Positions 59,439-64,000 of a stretch of DNA of 64,000 nucleotides are shown in pieces. Positions within the stretch are counted from its first letter, which is position 1. The number at the start of each line of letters is the position of its first letter. Source of the DNA: an uncultured Pelagibacteraceae bacterium (GTDB lineage Bacteria > Pseudomonadota > Alphaproteobacteria > Pelagibacterales > Pelagibacteraceae). The stretch lies in NCBI GenBank assembly GCA_902613855.1, contig CACMIX010000001.1, forward strand, positions 224,717-288,716. Direction: 5' to 3'. Under the pieces are notes generated by a model. The model made no database searches. It saw nothing but the letters and a program-made list of their open reading frames with translations, and was not told the DNA's origin. Both the position numbers and the translations under genes were made by a program.

Positions 59439-60432
59439 TAATAAAATTAATAGAAAAATCTCTGTAGCTCCAATGATGGATTGCACGGATAGACACGATC
59501 GTTTTTTTTTAAGATTAATGAGCAAAAATGTTATGCTTTATACCGAGATGGTTGCAACAAAATCTGCAATACATGGAGATAGAAAAAAAATCTTATCTTA
59601 TAGTCCTGAAGAAAAACCACTAGCATTGCAAGTTGGTGGATCAAATAAAGAGGAGCTAGCTGAAGTTGCAAAGATTGCAGAGGGTATGGGATACGACGAA
59701 ATTAATATTAACTTAGGTTGTCCTAGCAAAAAGGTTCAAAAAAATATGTTTGGTGCTTGCTTAATGAAAGAGCCTGATCTTGTAGCAGAATGTATAAGCG
59801 CTATGGTTAATTCATGCAAAATTCCAGTAACTGCTAAAACTAGAATTGGATTTGATAATGTAGAAAGCTTTGAGTATTTAAATAATTTTATACACAAAAT
59901 GAGAGATGTTGGGACCAAGACATTTATTTTACACGCTAGAAAGGCGATGTTAACAGGACTTTCTCCAAAGCAAAATTTAAATATTCCAAAACTTAATTAC
60001 AATATGGTTTATGAAATTAAAAAACAAAATCCTGAATTAGAAATAATTATAAATGGAGGTATTTCTAAAATAGATGAAATTAATAATCATTTAAATCACA
60101 GTGATGGTGTAATGATTGGAAGATCTATATATCAAAATCCATATTCATTAGTAGAAATTGAAAAAGAAATTTTTAACACAAAAATTAATCCCACTAGAGA
60201 ACAAGTAGCCGAGCAGCTTTTAGAATATGTTGAAAAAGAAGTTAAATTAGGAACAAAAGTAAATCATATAATGAGACACACTGTAGGTTTATACCATGGC
60301 CAAATAGGATCAAAGGAATGGAAAAGATATTTAAGCGATAATTTAATGGCTCGTGAATCTGATTTTCAAAAAACAAAACATATAATGACAATTATTCAAA
60401 ATAATGAAAAAGCCAATCAGGCAAATACATAA
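59428..60432 (+). CDS. dusA: tRNA-dihydrouridine synthase, DusA type
   Basis: The 334-residue flavoprotein has the Dus N-terminus KISVAPMMDCTDRHDRFF, LALQVGGSNKEELAEVA near residue 70, DEININLGCPSKKVQKNMFGACLM near 90 with the catalytic Cys in GACLM, and LHARKAMLTGLSPKQN near 170, as in DusA. It reduces U20/U20a in tRNA D-loops. No ATG is available before the conserved start, so I accept a TTG at 59428 overlapping dctM by 11 bases. It overlaps the tauE-like start by one base. Confidence 0.93.
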   Translation: MDINNKINRKISVAPMMDCTDRHDRFFLRLMSKNVMLYTEMVATKSAIHGDRKKILSYSPEEKPLALQVGGSNKEELAEVAKIAEGMGYDEININLGCPSKKVQKNMFGACLMKEPDLVAECISAMVNSCKIPVTAKTRIGFDNVESFEYLNNFIHKMRDVGTKTFILHARKAMLTGLSPKQNLNIPKLNYNMVYEIKKQNPELEIIINGGISKIDEINNHLNHSDGVMIGRSIYQNPYSLVEIEKEIFNTKINPTREQVAEQLLEYVEKEVKLGTKVNHIMRHTVGLYHGQIGSKEWKRYLSDNLMARESDFQKTKHIMTIIQNNEKANQANT

Positions 60433-61268
60433 TGGATATTTCAAATATTAATGAAATTATAAATTTATTAGTTGTGTTAGCTATTGCTGCAGCAGTAGCT
60501 GGTTTTATGGCTGGTTTATTGGGCGTTGGTGGAGGAATAATAATGGTTCCAGCTTTATATTATGCTTTTACAGTTTTAGATTTTGATATCGTTACAAGAA
60601 TGCATCTTTCGGTTGGAACTTCTTTAGCAATAATAATTCCAACCTCAATAATTTCCACTAAAACACACATGGAATATGATGCTGTGGATTTTAAGATGGT
60701 TAAATCATTTGGTATCTTTATTTTATTTGGTGTAATAGCTGGAACTTTTTTAGCAGTTAATTTAAAAACACCATCTTTAGTTTTATTTTTTTCAATATTT
60801 GCATTTATTGTTGGTTTATTCTTTATCTTTATTAGAGATAAGCTTTTAGAAAATCCAAAAAAAATATCTAATATAGTAAAAAATATCTCAGGAATTGTTA
60901 TAGGATTTATTTCAGTTCCTCTTGGTATTGGTGGAGGATCTTTGATGGTTCCTTTTATGAGAACATTTGGTTATGATATAAGAAAATCAATTGGGACAGC
61001 CGCTGCAGTTGGATTTTTAATTGCAGTTACAGGAACCACAACAATGATAGTTGGTGGTAAAATTATCAATAATGTAAATACTCCCTTTAGTTTAGGTTAT
61101 ATTAATTTATTAGGTTTTATTGTCTTTGTGCCTGTGACGATGTTAATGGCTCGGATAGGTGCTAAAGCGGTATATAAAATTAATAAGGGTTTATTGAGTA
61201 AAATTTTTGGCTCATTTTTAATAATTGTTTCAATAAGATCTTTTTATGAATATTTAAGTATAAATTAG
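60432..61268 (+). CDS. TauE/SafE family sulfite/anion exporter
   Basis: The 278-residue membrane protein has about eight hydrophobic helices and the two repeated motifs of TauE/SafE: GFMAGLLGVGGGIIMVPALYY (near 25-45) and GFISVPLGIGGGSLMVPFMRTFG (near 158-180). Members export sulfite or sulfoacetate and related anions. Sulfite would be released by taurine breakdown encoded at 24-38 kb, but this gene is in the dusA/malonyl-CoA decarboxylase run. The substrate is therefore open. Confidence 0.88.
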   Translation: MDISNINEIINLLVVLAIAAAVAGFMAGLLGVGGGIIMVPALYYAFTVLDFDIVTRMHLSVGTSLAIIIPTSIISTKTHMEYDAVDFKMVKSFGIFILFGVIAGTFLAVNLKTPSLVLFFSIFAFIVGLFFIFIRDKLLENPKKISNIVKNISGIVIGFISVPLGIGGGSLMVPFMRTFGYDIRKSIGTAAAVGFLIAVTGTTTMIVGGKIINNVNTPFSLGYINLLGFIVFVPVTMLMARIGAKAVYKINKGLLSKIFGSFLIIVSIRSFYEYLSIN

Positions 61269-61270
61269 AT

Positions 61271-62584
61271 ATGAAAAACATGTTTAACTTAAAAGATATC
61301 ATCTCATCAATTGCCGATGTAGGTCAAAAGCTATTTAAGAAAAAGGAACTTAAAAAGAATGATTTAGAGACAATACTGTCATTATGTGATGATTTAATCT
61401 CTAATAAAGGTGCTGCTTTTGGAATTACTGTTGCTAGAGATGTGACAGATCTTTATCAAAGTCTTTCTCCTGAAAACAAACTAGTTTTTTTCAAAAAAAT
61501 TAACGAGAAATTTAAACCTAGTCACACCAAAGTGTCAGAAGCGATAGAAACTTATCAAAAAACTCAGAATGATAAAAATTTATTTAATTTATTCATAGTA
61601 TCTGAAGGAAAGAGAAGAGAATTATTTAGAAGAATGAATATGGCTCCGAATGGTATTTCTACCATAGTCTCATTAAGAGAAGATTTATTAAAAGTTTTAA
61701 AAGAGAATTCAGAATTAAAAGGTTTGGATGATGATTTAAGAGAATTATTTAAATCATGGTTTAATCCTGGTTTTTTAAGATTAGCTAAAATTACGTGGGA
61801 TACTAAAGCAGCAGTGTTAGAAAAAATTATGAAATATGAGAGAGTTCATAAAATTAAAGACATGGATGAACTTAAGAGAAGACTAGGTGAGGATAGAAGA
61901 TTTTTTTCATATTTCCACCCAGCACTCGAGGATGAACCAATAATATTCGTTGAGGTAGCACTTACCAATGGTTTAAGTAAATCTATCCAAGAAATCACAA
62001 AACCACATACTGCTGAAGGTAAAAATCTTGATACTGCAACTTTTTATTCAATCAGTAACTGTCAGGATGGTTTATCAAGAGTAACTTTAGGTAACTTTTT
62101 AATTAAAAGAGTTGTTTATGAAATTCAGGAAGAATTACCTAATATAAAACACTTTGGAACTTTATCGCCTATACCAGGATTTAGAGATTGGTTCTCATAT
62201 TTAGAAGACAATAAAATAAAAAATATTTTAGGTAATATACCTTTAGAAAATATTTCTTTTTTAAAATCCTCAGATTTAAAAGTAGGAGATACTAGAATTG
62301 TTTCAAATAAAGATGCTATTTTAAAATTGGTAGCTCATTATTTAATAAATGAAAAAAATCATAAACAATTACCCATTAACGATGTAACTAGATTTCACTT
62401 AGGCAATGGAGCTACAATTGAGGATATTAATATAAATGCAAATGTATCTGAAGTTGGTTTTAATAGATCATTTGGTGTTATGGTAAACTATCTTTATGAG
62501 CTTAAGAATATTGAAAAAAATCATGAAGATTATATCAATAATAAAAAAGTAATAATCTCAGATAAACTCAAAAAGTTTATTTAA
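61271..62584 (+). CDS. Malonyl-CoA decarboxylase
   Basis: The 437-residue protein has the helical N-terminal domain (RREL FRRMNMAPNGISTIVSLR region near 115-140) and the acetyltransferase-like catalytic domain: HPALEDEPIIFVEVALTNGL near residue 216, CQDGLSRVTLGNFLIKRV near 262, FGTLSPIPGFRDWF near 297 with the catalytic Ser, and FHLGNGATIEDIN near 375 with the catalytic His. It converts malonyl-CoA to acetyl-CoA and CO2. Together with a CoA-transferase and a TRAP transporter in the same region, malonate use is plausible. Confidence 0.94.
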   Translation: MKNMFNLKDIISSIADVGQKLFKKKELKKNDLETILSLCDDLISNKGAAFGITVARDVTDLYQSLSPENKLVFFKKINEKFKPSHTKVSEAIETYQKTQNDKNLFNLFIVSEGKRRELFRRMNMAPNGISTIVSLREDLLKVLKENSELKGLDDDLRELFKSWFNPGFLRLAKITWDTKAAVLEKIMKYERVHKIKDMDELKRRLGEDRRFFSYFHPALEDEPIIFVEVALTNGLSKSIQEITKPHTAEGKNLDTATFYSISNCQDGLSRVTLGNFLIKRVVYEIQEELPNIKHFGTLSPIPGFRDWFSYLEDNKIKNILGNIPLENISFLKSSDLKVGDTRIVSNKDAILKLVAHYLINEKNHKQLPINDVTRFHLGNGATIEDININANVSEVGFNRSFGVMVNYLYELKNIEKNHEDYINNKKVIISDKLKKFI

Positions 62585-62781
62585 TTGGTGCCCCATTTAA
62601 CTTTGTTCCAAATTCTTTCATGGAAGTAATAGAAAAAAAGAGGAATAATTGATCCGACTCCCAATATTCCAGCTCCCACAAATGTACCAGTATATATGTA
62701 GCCAAATATCACCCAATAAATAAAAATAAAAAGTCTCCAAGAAAAAGTTTTTGCAACTGATCTTATTTTTTTATCTGCCAT
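62581..62781 (-). CDS. DUF2061 family small membrane protein
   Basis: The 66-residue protein has two hydrophobic helices (about 12-32 and 37-53) and the DUF2061 pattern: KIRSVAKTFSWRLF at the N-terminus and YYFHERIWNKVKWG at the C-terminus. Function is unknown. The stop TAA is shared (TTAA) with the convergent malonyl-CoA decarboxylase gene. Confidence 0.85.
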   Translation of the reverse strand: MADKKIRSVAKTFSWRLFIFIYWVIFGYIYTGTFVGAGILGVGSIIPLFFYYFHERIWNKVKWGTN

Positions 62782-62821
62782 TATTTAGATATATAGGAAA
62801 ATTAGAGTTTATAAATTACTC

Positions 62822-62860
62822 AAAAAAAAAGAGGTGATTTCAGTCTCCCTCCATCACCTC
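62822..62860 (-). terminator. Leftward terminator-like hairpin upstream of the DUF2061 gene
   Basis: GAGGTGAT (62831-62838) and ATCACCTC (62853-62860) form an 8-bp stem with a 14-base loop. On the minus strand it is followed by nine T residues (complement of 62822-62830), so it would stop leftward transcription. The next leftward gene starts 40 bases on, so it either attenuates DUF2061 or ends a small leftward RNA made from 62861-63032. No rightward T-run exists. Confidence 0.55.
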
Positions 62861-63032
62861 ACAATTAACATTAGGTGATTCTTGTGATTTTTATTAACAC
62901 TTAATAGTTGTAAAAGTATTTTATTAACTAATTTAAGTATCAACAATTTAGAGTTGTATTTTGTTCTACTAAAAAACTCAATTTAGCCACACATAATATT
63001 TAGTGTTATTATTATAATTGGTACTTTTAACA

Positions 63033-64000
63033 ATGGTCTCAATAAAAGATAGTAATAAAAAAATTAAAAAAATTTTATTTGATCCAATAGACAAAACAAA
63101 AAAAAAATTTTCCTCATTTTTAAATGATTTTAAAAAAAACAGGGTTAAAAAAGATTTAGCATTAAAAAAACAATTAGCAAAAGAAAAAAAGAGAGAATTA
63201 ATTTTAGAAAAAAAATTAGCAAAAAAAGCTAAAGAGGATGAAGTAAAAGAAGAAAGAAAGAAAATTCTTTTCCAAAAAAAATTAATTATTGAAAATGATA
63301 AACAAAAGAAAAAAAATGAAGAAAAAAGACAAAAAATAGAAGCTCAAAGAATTAAAATAGAACAAAAAAAAATTAAAGACGAAGAAAAGAAAAAACTTAG
63401 AGAGGAAGCTAGAAAGCTTAAACAAGAAGATTTAAGGCTAAAAATGCTTGATAGACAAAGAATTAGAGAAGAAAATTTAAAGATAAAAGAAGAGCAGCTG
63501 AAAAATAAAGAACTTGAAGCTCAAAAGATAAGAGATGAAAAAGAAAAGGAAAGACAAGAAAAATTAAGATTAAAAGAAATTGAAAGGAAAAATCGACTTG
63601 AGGAAGAGCAAAGATTAAGAGAGGCAGCTAGAAAATTAAAATATGAGCAAGAAAAACTTAAAGAATTTGAGCAGAGGTTAAGAGATCTAGAAACTGAAAG
63701 ACAGCAGGAAATTCAAAAGCAGATTTTAAAAGAAGAGACAGAACAAAGAGCTAAGGAAGAGGAGTTAAGAATTAAAGAAAAAGAACTTAAACAAGCTGAA
63801 CGTGAAAGAATAAATAAAGAAAATGAAAGGCGTCAAAGAGAAAGAGAATTAAAAATAGAAGAGGAAAGACAAAAAAGAATTGAAGAAGAAGATGAAAGAA
63901 TTCGATTGACTGAAATGGCTCAAAAACAAAGAATTGATGAGGAAAACAGAAGAATGAGGGAGTGGGAAAAAAAATTTGACGAGGAACAAAGATTAAAAGA
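63033..64000 (+). CDS. Long highly charged helical protein, 3' end beyond the window
   Basis: The frame opens with ATG at 63033 and runs without stop for 322 codons to the window end. After about 40 residues (ILFDPIDKTKKKFSSFLNDF) it consists almost only of Lys, Glu, Arg, Gln and Leu, for example RLREAARKLKYEQEKLKEFE. No proline or glycine breaks the helix there, so it should form a very long coiled coil or single alpha helix. No membrane segment or signal is seen in the visible part. The family is not recognised. Confidence 0.8.
   Translation, partial: MVSIKDSNKKIKKILFDPIDKTKKKFSSFLNDFKKNRVKKDLALKKQLAKEKKRELILEKKLAKKAKEDEVKEERKKILFQKKLIIENDKQKKKNEEKRQKIEAQRIKIEQKKIKDEEKKKLREEARKLKQEDLRLKMLDRQRIREENLKIKEEQLKNKELEAQKIRDEKEKERQEKLRLKEIERKNRLEEEQRLREAARKLKYEQEKLKEFEQRLRDLETERQQEIQKQILKEETEQRAKEEELRIKEKELKQAERERINKENERRQRERELKIEEERQKRIEEEDERIRLTEMAQKQRIDEENRRMREWEKKFDEEQRLK

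Noticed and set aside
1..64000. CRISPR array, insertion sequence or prophage
   Set aside because: I saw no regularly spaced direct repeats, no transposase, integrase or phage structural proteins; the only tRNA-adjacent oddity is the short element at 39032-39101.

Overview
The window looks like a SAR11-type (Pelagibacterales) marine alphaproteobacterium. The DNA is very AT-rich with Lys/Asn/Ile-rich proteins, gaps between genes are tiny or negative, several convergent genes share their stop codons, and the gene content is dominated by high-affinity substrate-binding-protein (SBP) transporters and catabolism of small dissolved organics (taurine and other sulfonates, betaines, sugar acids, dicarboxylates). 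The clade is inferred from these traits; no rRNA lies in the window. One tRNA (CAT anticodon) is present. I saw no insertion sequence, prophage or CRISPR array.

Layout. 1-7121: TRAP transporter (dctPQM-like, first gene cut by the window edge) with five enzymes that fit non-phosphorylative breakdown of an aldonate or its lactone. 7096-12313: PEP carboxylase, CcdA-like protein, NAD(P)H:quinone oxidoreductase, HisN-like phosphatase, DUF952. 12324-15768: leftward run of ten small genes (two unusual SMR proteins, DUF2798, two SnoaL/NTF2-like, DUF1330, two small orphan proteins, two secreted proteins), the least explained system here. 15960-18919: membrane protein, cysE-cysK, VOC protein, regulator. 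19045-22632: proXVW glycine betaine/proline ABC system. 22642-28540: LysE exporter, CCG-motif zinc or iron protein, MsrB, HpsN-like dehydrogenase, phosphotransacetylase-family enzyme, BASS transporter, double-HTH regulator, small membrane protein. 28529-38434: tauABC-like transporter with Ldh_2 dehydrogenase, divergent from an omega-amino acid/taurine:pyruvate aminotransferase, alanine dehydrogenase and a DAO-GcvT flavoprotein. 38497-39249: small ORFs, a GC-rich structured element and tRNA-Met. 39251-43739: apt, MTA nucleosidase, SpeD-SpeE fusion and an amino-acid ABC transporter without its ATPase. 43742-50791: PhyH dioxygenase, LPS-type glycosyltransferases, redoxin, gamma carbonic anhydrase, tautomerase, AldB/ExaC-type aldehyde dehydrogenase with DUF779. 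50804-55301: GYD protein, hydratase, PNPOx-like, HIBADH-like, MFS, rpoZ. 55305-62781: CaiB/BaiF CoA-transferase, second TRAP system, DusA, TauE-like exporter, malonyl-CoA decarboxylase, DUF2061. 63033-end: start of a long, extremely charged helical protein.

How the genes work together. Five transporter operons share one design: an SBP gene followed by a strong hairpin before the membrane or ATPase genes, which should keep the SBP transcript in excess. The 24-38 kb stretch reads as a C2/C3-sulfonate neighbourhood: taurine uptake, deamination with pyruvate/alanine recycling, and an acetyl-phosphate-handling enzyme, but no xsc in view. The 39-41 kb genes couple spermidine synthesis to salvage of its by-product MTA and of adenine. 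The 55-62 kb genes could import and activate a dicarboxylate such as malonate and decarboxylate malonyl-CoA. Functional assignments rest on motif and family recognition by eye; substrates are inferred from context.
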